Shown here: one piece after another, positions 11,630 to 21,772 of the stretch
Position numbering within the stretch: position 1 is the first letter of the stretch
Layout: the number at the start of each line of letters is the position of its first letter
Assembly: GCA_029448655.1 (NCBI GenBank)
Contig: JACCLO010000004.1
Location: 2,852,001-2,916,000, forward strand
Origin: Wolfiporia cocos
Lineage: Eukaryota; Basidiomycota; Agaricomycetes; Polyporales; Phaeolaceae
DNA: 64,000 bases
Reading direction: 5' to 3'
Notes under the pieces: model-generated
Database searches by the model: none
The model's input: the letters and a program-made list of their open reading frames with translations, nothing else
What the model was told of the DNA's origin: nothing
Translations under genes and position numbers: made by a program

Positions 11630-12654
11630 TCACATCGGGTCCTCTATGTGCTCTCGCGCTCTCTGTGCCCTCCTCTGCACCTCTTTCGCGCGCGCAGCTT
11701 TCCGTGCGAGTTCCTCCTCGTAGAGTGCAACGCCCTCTCTGCCGGCGATGCTCAGCACTCCTGCGACCAGCTCTGCCGTCCGGGTGCTCTCGTCGTTTGC
11801 CGGTATTGGGTACATGACGATGCGCGGATCCACATTCGAGTCCACAATGCCAATCGTGGGGACATGCTCAATCGCGCATTCTCGGATGGCATGGATATTT
11901 GGAATGGGGTTAAGGAGAATGACAAGATCCGGGATGACTTGCTCTTTCTTGGAAACCTCCGGACCGAACATTACAAGTTTGTTCGTGAGCGTTCCTGGCA
12001 GCCATTTCTCGCCGACGTGATATGCGCGCTGGCCGACGCGCTCTGCAGCCTTACGCACCACCGCCCGGAGGTCCGTGCGAGTGCCTATGAACACGATAGT
12101 GCCACCCTTGGCGGCGACTCCGCGGACGACGTTCGCAGCGCGCCGGAGCAGAGGGAGGGTGTGATCGAGGTCAATGATCGTGATGCCCGCACGCGTACCG
12201 TACGCGTACGGCATGAAGTTCGGGTTCATGAGAGATTCTGAGTGACCGAAGTGTGCCCCGGATGCAAGGAGTGCAGACAGTGTGAGCTCCGACGGCCGTG
12301 GCGGTTTGTGCAGACTGTGATGCGGCTGGAAGGTGTTCTCGCGTGTCTGAGTAGAGCCATACTGGGTAAAGTGGTCCACTATATGACCACAGTGTTCAGT
12401 ACATCAGAGAACCGAGAGATGTGATACATACCCAATGCCTGGTAATCGGCCCTTTTTAGCTGGAAGTTGGTCCAATCCTCGATCGTCTCGAATGGTTTTG
12501 CCTCTACGGCGGTCTGTGCAGTGGCGGACATGTTGGTGCCGAGCGACGACTGGTATCTCCTCGCCTGCGCGAGGCCCGTAGCGCATGGTGCTCGCCGACG
12601 TGAGCATTGCGCCGCTGTCGCGAGCACTGGCCGGATACCGCGCGAAAGAGACAT
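11630..12654 (-). CDS. MRP4: Mitochondrial small-subunit ribosomal protein uS2m
   Basis: ATG at 12654-12652 opens MSLSRGIRPVLATAAQCSRRR, an arginine-rich, acid-free mitochondrial presequence. The first exon continues to FETIEDWTNFQLKRADYQAL, then an intron at about 12379-12433. The second exon has the S2 fold: LTLSALLASGAHFGHSESLMNP, NFMPYAYGTRAGITIIDLDHT, GGTIVFIGTRTD, WLPGTLTNK, PDLVILLNPIPNIHAIRECA, VPTIGIVDSNVDPRIVMYPI. These GAHFGH, WxPGTLTN and PTIxxVDTN-like blocks are diagnostic of bacterial-type S2. The C-terminal extension is basic and helical. About 318 residues. It shares a 161-bp divergent promoter with an Ssb-type chaperone. Confidence 0.94.
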
Positions 12655-12815
12655 GGTGCTCGAGCTCGCGCAAGCGCCGACGGCGAATTGCGACGCGCGC
12701 TTGCTTACCTCAGCAATATCGATTTTTTTCGCTTCACGCTCTTCGCCGCCTTCTCTACCTCCTCCAACTCCTTTCTCGTTTTCCATCCCTTATCTTCCTC
12801 TCTCTTACTAAAAAA
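12655..12815. promoter_or_regulatory. Bidirectional promoter uS2m / Ssb with CT-rich tract
   Basis: 161 bp separate two divergent start codons. The half next to the Hsp70 gene is a long pyrimidine-rich tract (about 12760-12810) ending in a run of A just before the ATG, an arrangement common at highly expressed fungal translation-related genes. No TATA box is obvious. Confidence 0.5.
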
Positions 12816-15078
12816 ATGGAGGACGTGTTCGACGGCGCTATCGGTATCGACCTCGGAACCACCTACTCGTGAGTCGCAAGGTTCCTGCCTACTTTGCCTC
12901 CGTTTTGAACGATCCTGCAGATGTGTGGGTGTCTGGCAAAACGACCGGGTCGAGATCATTGCCAACGACCGTGAGTCCGTAGAAGCTTTATCCCGTCTTG
13001 TAGCTCACGCCGAAGGCAGAGGGTAACCGGACGACACCCTCCTACGTCGCCTTCTCCGCCGAGGAGCGTCTCATCGGTGATGCTGCGAAAAACCAGGCTG
13101 CGATGAACCCTCGCAACACCATCTTCGATGCGAAGCGTCTCATTGGCCGGAGATACGAGTGAGTTTACCCTGCATATATAAGCAATAGGGGCTAATGCGA
13201 ATAATTCAGCGACCCCGATGTCAAGAAGGTAAAAACGAAATTGCGCCGATCTGCGTTTGGGGTCTTATTGTGGTTCTCCTAGGACATGATCCACTGGCCT
13301 TTCGCGGTCGTCGAGAAGGACGGCTCGCCCTTGATCAAGGTTGAATACCTCGGCGAGGAGAAGACCTTCAGCCCCCAGGAGATCTCTTCCATGGTCCTGA
13401 CGAAGATGAAGGAGATCTCGGAGGCTAAGCTTGGCAAGACTGTCAAGAAGGCTGTTGTCACGTAAGTCAAGAAGTCTGCATACTATCTCATTTTGCAGCT
13501 CACCACTTTCTTCAGCGTCCCCGCGTACTTCAACGACTCCCAGCGTCTCGCGACCAAGGATGCGGGTGCCATCGCTGGTCTCGATGTCCTCCGTATCATC
13601 AACGAGCCCACCGCTGCTGCCATCGCGTACGGTCTCGACCGTCAGTCAAGCGCGGAGAAGAACGTCCTCATCTTCGACTTGGGAGGAGGAACCTTCGACG
13701 TCTCCCTCCTCAACATCACCGGTGGTGTTTTCGCCGTTAAGGCGACCGCTGGTGACACCCACTTGGGTGGTGAGGACTTCGACAACAACCTTCTTGAGCA
13801 CTTCAAGAAGGAGTTCCAGCGCAAGACCAAGCTGGACATCTCTGAGGACGCCCGTGCCCTCAGGCGTCTTCGCAGTGCTTGCGAGCGTGCCAAGAGGACC
13901 CTCTCCAGTGTCACCCAGACCACTGTTGAGGTCGACTCTCTGTTCCAGGTCAGTTCATCAAACCGACATTACTGATTGGCCTGGCTCACGAGTTCATATA
14001 ACAGGGTGAGGACTTCTCGGCGAACATCACTCGTGCCCGTTTCGAGGAGATCAACGCCAGTCTCTTCAAATCGACCGTTGAGCCCGTTGAGCGTGTCCTT
14101 AAGGACGCTAAGATGCCCCGGGAGAAGGTCGATGATATCGTCCTTGTCGGTGGCTCAACTCGTATTCCCAAGATTCAGTCCTTGGTGTCGGAGTACTTCG
14201 GTGGCCGTCAGCTGAACAAGTCGATCAACCCCGACGAGGCTGTCGCGTACGGTGCCGCCGTCCAGGCCGCTGTCCTCACCGGCCAGACCTCGGACAAGAC
14301 CGCCGACCTGCTCCTTCTCGATGTCGCTCCTCTTTCCCTCGGTGTCGCCATGCAGGGTGACATCTTCGGTATCGTCGTCCCCCGCAACACCCCCATCCCC
14401 ACCAACAAGTCGCGAACCTTCACGACCGTTGAGGACAACCAGACCACTGTCACCTTCCCTGTGTAAGTGTACCTGTTTCCGTATGAGAAGGATTTTAAGC
14501 TGATAAAAGTGCAGCTACGAGGGTGAGCGTACCCAGTGCCGTGACAACCGCCTGCTCGGCGAGTTCGAGCTTACTGGCATTCCCCCCATGCCCCGTGGCC
14601 AGGCTGAGCTTGTCACCACTTTCGAGGTTGATGCGAACGGTCTCCTGAAGGTTACTGCTCAGGACCGCGCGTCTGGCCGCAAGGCGCAGATCAGTAAGCA
14701 ACCTTGCTCGTTGAGTTCGAGACCGCCGCTCAAATTTGGCACCGTACAGGCATCACTAACTCCGTTGGCCGCCTTTCGTCTGCTGAGATTGAGCAGATGA
14801 TCAAGGACGCCGAGCAGTTCAAGCAGGCGGACAAGGACTTCTCTGCACGGCATGAGGCCAAGTCCGACCTCGAGAGCTACATTCACCAGGTCGAGAACAC
14901 GATTACGTCGCCCGACCTCGGCATGAAGCTCAAGCGTGGTGCGAAGGCTCAGGTCGAGGCTGAGCTCGCGCGTGCGCTCGAGAAGCTCGAGATTGAGGAC
15001 TCGACTGCCGATGAGCTTCGCAAGGCGCAGCTCGGTATCAAGCGTGCGCTCCAGAAAGCCACTGCTGGTATCCGGTGA
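12816..15078 (+). CDS. SSB1: Ssb-type ribosome-associated Hsp70 chaperone
   Basis: Starts [19 protein letters not shown]. Several short introns follow; exons include [90 protein letters not shown] and [19 protein letters not shown], the full Hsp70 ATPase signature set. The substrate domain contains [39 protein letters not shown] and [39 protein letters not shown] and the short basic tail without EEVD or HDEL mark the fungus-specific Ssb clade, which sits at the ribosome exit tunnel with the RAC (zuotin/Ssz) co-chaperone and folds nascent chains. About 612 residues, typical length. Confidence 0.95.
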
Positions 15079-15290
15079 GGCGGGTACTTGCGTCCGTAGT
15101 TCGCAGTTTGTGGTGGGTGTAGCGTAGTGTTGCCTTACGATTCGTCATGTTTTGCTTGACTGTTGTGCCTTTCTTTGCATCAAAATCGAAGCTCTCTCTC
15201 GCCTCCCTCTGTATGCTCTGATGTATTACAAGGCGGATTGTCTCGAATGAGTATTGCTACAAGACGTGTATTAGTATAGGGTATCGTGCG

Positions 15291-16644
15291 TCATGGTGAA
15301 AGGGCCTTGTGAACGCGGAGGCCGACCTCCAAGATCTGCAGCTCCTCATCTGCGCCGCTGCAGAGGGCTTTGTCGGCCTCAGCGAAGACGAGGGCGCAGC
15401 GTGATTTTTGACGAGCTGTAAGAGTAGGGTGCTCTATGACGAGATCATGCAGCTAGTCCTTTTTGTTAGACAAACCAGGGCAACACGGTATCATTTGCGA
15501 ACCTGTGATAGTATTTGGGATGCGGAGTAACCTTCTCTGATGATCCCCTTCACCTTCTTCCGTACCTCGTCGAAACCGTTCGCCCTTCGGCTTGTAGCAT
15601 CTCCAGAAATGAGCTCTACTCCTAAAGTAGCGGCGAGGTCGTTGATGACCGTATCGGGGACTACTCCTGCGATTTCTTGGATGTCACTTGGTGTGATTTG
15701 TGTTGGAGGATCCGTAGATGCTGAGAGTCGAGAAGCGGATTGCAGATATGTGATGGAACGCCGCAAGTCTCCGTGCGAGGTACTGATGAGGGTCGAGATA
15801 ACATCATCTGTCACTGACACATTCTCAGAGGTGGCAATGTATGCTAGCCGGCTAGATGTTGACGAAGAATCTAAAGGCTTGAAACGGAACTTCGAGCATC
15901 GTGAGGCAAGGGGCTCGATGATGCTGCAGCTTTTCAGCCTACACGAGCTGAGACCTCGACGCGGGGTACATACCGGGTGACGTAGTTGCAAACAAGGCAG
16001 AATCGAGTGATCCTCGCGTACGTCTCCATAATCCGTCGTAGTGCCGCCTGCGCATCCTGCGTCATTGAATCCGCTTCGTCCAGGATAATTATTTTATATG
16101 GTGGGCAAGGGTAGACATTCCCATCAGAAGCGACCGCCTGCGCGCGTGGAGTCTGGCGAGCGAAGTTCTTGATCTTCTCGCGGACGATGGAAATACCGCG
16201 TTCGTCTGAGGCATTCAGCTCCAGTACGCGTGAGCGGAAGTTGTCCGGACTGCATTACATAGTCAGCATCATCATATCAGCTACAGCGAGCGTGAATCAT
16301 ACCCAAAAAGTTGGTGCGCCAGTGCGAGAATCGTGGATGTTTTCCCGGTACCTGGAGGACCGTAGAACAGCATATGCGGGAGCTAAATCTGGTAGTTTAG
16401 AATAGCACAATCCATAGAAGCGCAACGTACGTTCGAGCTGGTCAAGGTCTTCCGCAGGACCGCCACGGTATGTTCTTGTGCGGACACATCGTCGATGGTT
16501 TTGGGACGGCTGCGAGGATCTCAATTGCATCGAAAGGCTCGCGACGATAGTGGATACTGACTATTTTTCTACCCATGGCTGGTGTTGTGGATCCACAGCC
16601 TGCTTTTGAGGAGCTCTTGCGCCTTGTTGTTTGAAGAAGGACAT
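15291..16644 (-). CDS. RFC2: Replication factor C small subunit (yeast Rfc2 / human RFC4 type)
   Basis: First exon: [20 protein letters not shown] then HQPWVEK, the usual RFC opening. After an intron: [40 protein letters not shown] (Walker A), [20 protein letters not shown] (Walker B, DEAD), [38 protein letters not shown] (sensor/SRC motif), [18 protein letters not shown]. The terminal exon needs one more intron (about 15440-15500) and reads [19 protein letters not shown] then [20 protein letters not shown] before TGA at 15293-15291. RFC is the AAA+ clamp loader that opens PCNA at primer-template junctions. The NYV...[17 protein letters not shown] block fits the Rfc2/human RFC4 subunit better than the other small subunits. 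Confidence 0.93.
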
Positions 16645-16685
16645 CGTAGGTGGATGCAGGAATGCTGCGCCACCGTGCAAGGGGG

Positions 16686-16691
16686 ACGCGT
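16686..16691. promoter_or_regulatory. MCB (MluI cell-cycle box) 1
   Basis: Palindromic ACGCGT in the context GACGCGTCA, 42 bp from the RFC start. It is the binding core of MBF (Mbp1-Swi6), which drives G1/S transcription. Confidence 0.65.
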
Positions 16692-16730
16692 CAAATCGCG
16701 ACCCGTCACATGTGTCACGATTGTGACTAT

Positions 16731-16736
16731 ACGCGT
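16731..16736. promoter_or_regulatory. MCB (MluI cell-cycle box) 2
   Basis: Second perfect ACGCGT, 45 bp from the first (start to start), in the same divergent promoter. Confidence 0.65.
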
Positions 16737-16887
16737 CGACGTTCCTTGCGCGATGCTTTCCTTCCGGCGACACGCGGTTCCTGTTGAGCAGCCACACTCA
16801 CGCCCGCCGATGATGTCTCACACAGACACAGACCAAGGTGCTTCTGATTGCTCACGTATACTCCCCAAGACTCACGTCCGCGTAGTG

Positions 16888-19741
16888 ATGACCGATAGCA
16901 GCACTCCTTCCGGCGAGTAGTTGACCTCGAGATATTATGTGTTGCGTGTCTGATATTCGCTCAGCAGTCGAGACAAAAAGGGCTCCATTGGTAGAGCTCA
17001 AGAATGGGAAGATTATTCTCAAACAGAAACTACTCTCTTTCGAGAAGATGTCAGAAACGATGCAAGGTCCGTATTGCATTCCTCCAGTCGCGCGCCACGC
17101 CGACGGACACGGATACAGAGATCGTCAAATTTCGCACCATGATCGAAGAACGAGCAGAGAACAAGCAGGGCCCTCTCGACGCGTTTCCGGACGAGCATAG
17201 GCCACTGATAGCTAAAATGGTCCATGAGAGGTACGGCTAGCAACTACACAACCCTTGCGACCGCGTCTTTAACGCATACATTCTCAGTGATAAAACACTT
17301 CAAGCACTAACGAAGCATATACATCAAGAGCTCATACAGGTGAACGAGGAAGACGAGGGATCCGATGCCGACGCAACCCCCCTACTCAGTACAGACGCTA
17401 TCGAGAAAGCGATAAAATCTACCGCAGAGCGAAACGATTATGGTTTGGAAAGCGTGGCGGAAGGCGCCAAGGTGCCTGCAGGACTGCACATTTGGAGGTG
17501 GGAAGTCAAGCAAGAGCATAGAGATTGGCTACCCAAAGCCTCCAGAGAGAAGGCAGAGACGAGGCAGGTCGAACGACAACAGGTGGGTCCCGCAACATAT
17601 ACTACATGATAAATATCATGCATGGTTTCTCCATATAGGCAAAGAAAGATGTCGAAGCTCTCTTCGCATCGCTATCCGAAGAGCAGCAGAGCGCGTTACT
17701 TGGGAACAAGAACGGCGCAAAACCGGCACTCAAGTGGAAGCCCGGGTGCAAGAATGCTAAGAATGCTAATGAGCCTATCGTTTTCGATCCAAACGACAGT
17801 GAAGCCAAGCCCCCCTCAAAGAAGAAGATATCGAAGGGCACAGAAGAGGTTGGTCGGATAGTACAGTGTAGTTGGGAACAATCTCATATGTTGAGACTGT
17901 ACAGCAGTCTTCAGAGGCGCCTAGAGGACCAGGCAGACCGAAGAAGGTCATCGATCTCGAGAAGTTAGCGAAGGTATGTATCGCTAGGTCCATCAGAACT
18001 AACTACTCGTTGAATACTTTATCGCTCAGGAAAAAGAGAGGCAAGAGAAGAAAGCAGCGAAGGCGGAGAAGGAGAAGAAGGAGAAGGAGGCGCAGGACAA
18101 GTCACGATCAATCATGGCCAATTTCTTCGGCAAGGCCAAAGCTCCTACGTCGAATGATAATTCCGCTGCACCGAAGCACGGCGGCTCCAACGTGGCTGGT
18201 CCCTCATCGGCGCAGTCGGACTTTGTGAAGACATTCAAGCCTTTCGTTTTGAAGAAGGATGCGGAGTTGGCGCCTGTAAATCGGTTTCTGAACTCACATC
18301 CGCGTTCTACCAAAGATAAAGAACGGATTGAGGGAAATGTCATCATACTGGATGACTCCGATGATGAAGTCACTGAAGGGCCGACGGAGGATATTCAGAT
18401 GAGTGATTTGTCGTCAGACGTCCATCTTGGCCAATGGACAGCGCAAGGTCTGCCTGTTTCATGCATGATATGAATGGTAAGCTTACGCCGAGGCCAGAAC
18501 GTCTGCGAGATGTCCTCTCGCACCTGCCACGCTCCCTCAACCCGCCTCCGCGACGAAAGCGGCCCATTTCGCACCTCAAGACATACTATCCGCACTCGGT
18601 CCGGAACATTATAGCCCAGATGAACGAAGCGGAGGTTGCGGGCGACGACGCGCGCGTCCGCTCGCTGCTCGCGCTCCTGCGCAACCGAACACTTCTCCCC
18701 ACAAAGGTGCTCATCTTCGCGGAGGACGCACGCCCAGGGTACTTCGGGACGTGGACGCGGAGCTCGCGCGAGATTGGGCCACGCACGCCATTCGCGCGCG
18801 ACGTGATCGCGCGCGACTACGCGTACGACAGCGGGGAGGAGTGGGAGGAGGAGAGTGGCGAGGCGGACGACGTGGTCGAGGATGCGGAGGAGGAGGACGC
18901 GGGGGACGAGGAGGACTCGGATCTGGGCGATTGGCTCGTGGACGATGATGAGGTGGAGGAGCCGGGCGCGCAGGTGGAGGAGAGGATGGGATTACCGGAT
19001 CCGTTCGCTCTGGATGACCCATTCTTCCCGCCGCCAGCACCGAAAAGGAAGGCAGGCGGTGAAGGGAGCAAGCAGAACAAGAAGAGGAAGGTGGTGGTGC
19101 CCCTCGTGCCGTTTTCCAAAGGTCCAGTGTGGGAATCGCGGATTGGCCACTGTGAATATGAGCCCTTCCATCCGTACAAGATTCAGCTGTTCAACGGTAC
19201 GCTGACTCCCTGTCATTCACTCGATGCCTTATTGACACTTACCTATTTGCAGATACCCCATATCCCATTGACCCATTCACCTTCGTCTCGTCGCCCACCG
19301 TCGAAACCGCGGCGAGAGACGGTTTTCCCTCAAACGCTAACTTCGCCGTTCCCTCACTGCCATCCCGCCTCGTCGCCTCCGCCATCGTGTCTCCGCCAAC
19401 CACGGACGCTGCTCCTGATTCCGCCCAAGCGGTAGCACCTAAACGCACCGCGCTAGCTCCAAAGACGCCATTCCCCGACGCGCTCCTCCCGCTGCTTCTC
19501 TCGCGAATCACGTCGCTCGCGACAGGTAGCCTGACGTATATCGTGGAGACAGTGCATCAAGAGCTGAAGGAGCAGCGCGTGAAGAAGAATGCAATCGAGG
19601 CAAAGGTGCGCGAGGTCGGCGAGAAGTGCAAGGCGCAAAAGGTGTGGGTCGTCAAGGCGGAGGTGAAAGTACGTCTCCCGCTATTCGCATTAGAGGATTT
19701 TGTTAAGTTGACTTGAGCAGGCTGCGTACGGGCTGGCCTAA
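16888..19741 (+). CDS. CAC1: Chromatin assembly factor 1 large subunit (p150/Cac1)
   Basis: Multi-exon. Recognisable parts in order: VELKNGKIILKQKLLSFEK; FRTMIEERAENKQ with an acidic segment EEDEGSDADATPL; RGPGRPKKVIDLEKLAK and a charged Lys/Glu-rich (KER-like) helix around 18030-18110; SIMANFFGKAKAPTS, which resembles a PCNA-interacting peptide; ARPGYFGTWTRSSREIGPRT then PFARDVIARDYAYDSGEEWE, the hallmark CAF-1 middle segment, followed by a long Glu/Asp tract; and a C-terminal part with TPFPDALLPLLLSRI and a final KAAYGLA. CAF-1 deposits H3-H4 behind the fork, recruited by PCNA. The start is uncertain: ATG 16888 opens MTDSSTPS and could splice through a GC-AG intron to VETKRAPLVE, or the ORF may start at ATG 16937 without it. 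Confidence 0.88.
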
Positions 19742-19906
19742 ATTGATGCGGTGACGTGAGGACGGGCTGTTTTGTGCTGTGTGCGCATCGTATCTATTGC
19801 GTTTGGTTTATCGTTCGTGTAATATATAGGTGCTACATGATACATGAGATATCCATCATTCGGAATACAGCGGAGCCCAAAGAAGCACTACAAAATCGAC
19901 TCAGAT

Positions 19907-19922
19907 CCCCCCCGGGGGGGGG
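19907..19922. repeat. C7G9 self-complementary homopolymer block
   Basis: Seven C directly followed by nine G in the 195-bp spacer between the convergent stops of CAF-1 and SPC24. It can fold on itself, and the G run could join a quadruplex. Confidence 0.7.
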
Positions 19923-19936
19923 CCTCTCTCAAGACG

Positions 19937-20720
19937 TCATGAGGAGGCGAGCTTCCACAGCAGATCCGTATACTCATAGTCAGACATGCTACCGTCGAAC
20001 ACGACACAGTGCACGTCGCCAGAGGAGGAACCTATACGGCAGGTAAGTATGTTATCAATCCGGGGTAAGCTACGTCGCGACGTACGGACGAGCATCTTCG
20101 CTATGCGGCCGTCGTCGCCCATTATGGGCTCAAAGCCGAGCCCTTTGTAGATGGCCAGTCGCAGACTATGGATACCTGTCAGGTGCATATTATATGGTAT
20201 AGGTCGAAACGCACGCCGTAGAGTCTAGATCGTGCTCGGCGGCGGAATCATACTCCTCAAGCGCGCGCAGTTCCTCCTTCAGGCGTGCAAGCTCCGCTTC
20301 CTTGCTCGCGAGCGCACTTTCCGCGTCATTGATCGCTTTCACTAGCTGCAGTCGCTGTCCATCGAGCTCGTTAATCATCGCCGCGTGCGCCTCAGCCGAG
20401 GGAATGGTCGATGGTCGAGTGGAGGAGACGCGGGCTGCTTCCAAGTTGCGGGTCATCGCTGCGCACGGAGTTAGAGGGCAGGTGACGGGGCAGGTAAGAC
20501 GCGTACTGCGCAGCTTGGACTGTAGACCTTCGAGTTCTTTGCGCCGTTCTGCCTCCGTGATCGCCATGCGTTCTTCCGCAGCGGTGATGGTCATGAAGTC
20601 CCCGTCCGGGTTGATGAGGGGCCTCATGTCCCGTAGTGCCTTTCTGTGAACAGTTTCGTTAGCTCCATGGCAGAGACGGGCATTCGGTGCCTACACTGTG
20701 TCCTTGATGCTGATCGACAT
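19937..20720 (-). CDS. SPC24: Kinetochore protein Spc24 (Ndc80 complex)
   Basis: First exon MSISIKDTV splices to KALRDMRPLINPDGDFMTIT. The next part, AAEERMAITEAERRKELEGL and INELDGQRLQLVKAINDAES then ALASKEAELARLKEELRALE, is a long coiled coil. The terminal exons give the small globular RWD domain: LRLAIYKGLGFEPIMGDDGR, AKMLVR, SGDVHCVVFD and DYEYTDLLWKLASS at the C-terminus. This order (N-terminal coiled coil, C-terminal RWD) and the GDVHxxxF...YTDLLWKLAS ending fit Spc24, which pairs with Spc25 to anchor the Ndc80 complex to the inner kinetochore. Four or five exons; convergent with CAF-1. Confidence 0.9.
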
Positions 20721-21772
20721 GGTGTGCAGGTGCAAGGGACTCGAGACGCGACACGCGACGCGCGCCTCACGTGACCGTGGCCTCCCTCGGAAATGTCCTG
20801 GAGGAGGAACGAACAGCACCGGGCACGTTCGAATTCTTCTTTGCGTTGTATATTACATACAGCACATGCTGTATGCAATCTGTACGTGGGAATTCACACC
20901 GCACCCCACAGTCTTACTAACGACTCGGCTTTTTCCGAGGTGATGCAAGAATTATGAGAACGAAGAGTTGTGTCATTAACGTAGGCAACATGCGTAGTAC
21001 TAACGCTGGAACCCTTCTGCACAATGAACCACTTCTGCACAATCCATTTTGCATAACGACAAAAGTCAGGAATGTGAAAGAAAACGATACAGAAAAATTC
21101 GTCTAAATGTCTAGTATCCACACAAATATTTTCATGATTGTTCGATGCGTTGTTGCCTCTGCGGGATCCATTGTGCAGAAGGGGTCCATTATGCAGAAGG
21201 GGTCCGGCGTTAGTAACACGCTAAGCAGGATCTGTTGCCGTCGTTGTTGGCCATGCTTTCGGCGTATATTCTCGTACATCTACGGGTAAAAGGAGATGGT
21301 TAACAGTACTGGGATACAGTTACTGGTATGCGTCGCAATGCTCAGATCTGAATCAAGGACTACGCTCCACCTCCACCGCTCCAAAGTCTAATAGTGGAGT
21401 TCGAAAATCGGTGCCACTGTCATATTTATCGTTAGCAAATTCAAAACACCTCTAATCTGCGAACAATCTTGTTCGAAGATGCACCACTCTAGCCGCCGAG
21501 CCAGGTGACACTCTGGCTTCGAGGGAGTTGTGCTCGTGCTCTCTCTACCTGCACTCACGCAGCGTGGCTCTTCTGGTACTCGACGTACCGCCGTGCGTAC
21601 CATCCGCCCACCGCATGATGTATTCAGGCGAGTGTTGCACACCGTGGTCATCGCTCGCTTAACTTGGCACTCACTGCCACAGCAGAGCCTCCCACTCTGG
21701 CTCCCGAGGAGACCATCGTGCGTGCTGCGCGCGCCCGTGTGGCCTGGCTGTGGGTTGAGGGTTACTGATACC
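20721..21772. other. Intergenic region SPC24 / velvet 1
   Basis: Head-to-head promoter interval of about 1 kb. Close to SPC24 it has ACGCGA/ACGCGC-like steps and a perfect TCACGTGA (20767-20774). Its centre is the fold-back repeat at 20984-21239. No credible gene. Confidence 0.5.
20984..21239. repeat. Fold-back (MITE-like) inverted repeat
   Basis: Two arms of about 65-75 bp are inverted copies: the left arm runs GGCAACA...TACTAACGC..GGA.CCCTTCTGCA.AATG (20984-21049); the right arm is its reverse complement (21166-21239). The right arm contains an 18-bp tandem duplication CCATTrTGCAGAAGGGGT (21168-21203), mirrored by two CTTCTGCACAAT copies on the left. About 115 bp of loop separates them. 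This looks like a small non-autonomous DNA element; target-site duplications are not clear. Confidence 0.6.

Larger units (their letters stand above)
16645..16887. promoter_or_regulatory. Bidirectional promoter RFC / CAF-1
   Basis: 243 bp between two divergent S-phase genes, carrying two perfect ACGCGT boxes (listed separately) and an imperfect TCACATGTGTCAC palindrome between them (about 16706-16718). Confidence 0.65.
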
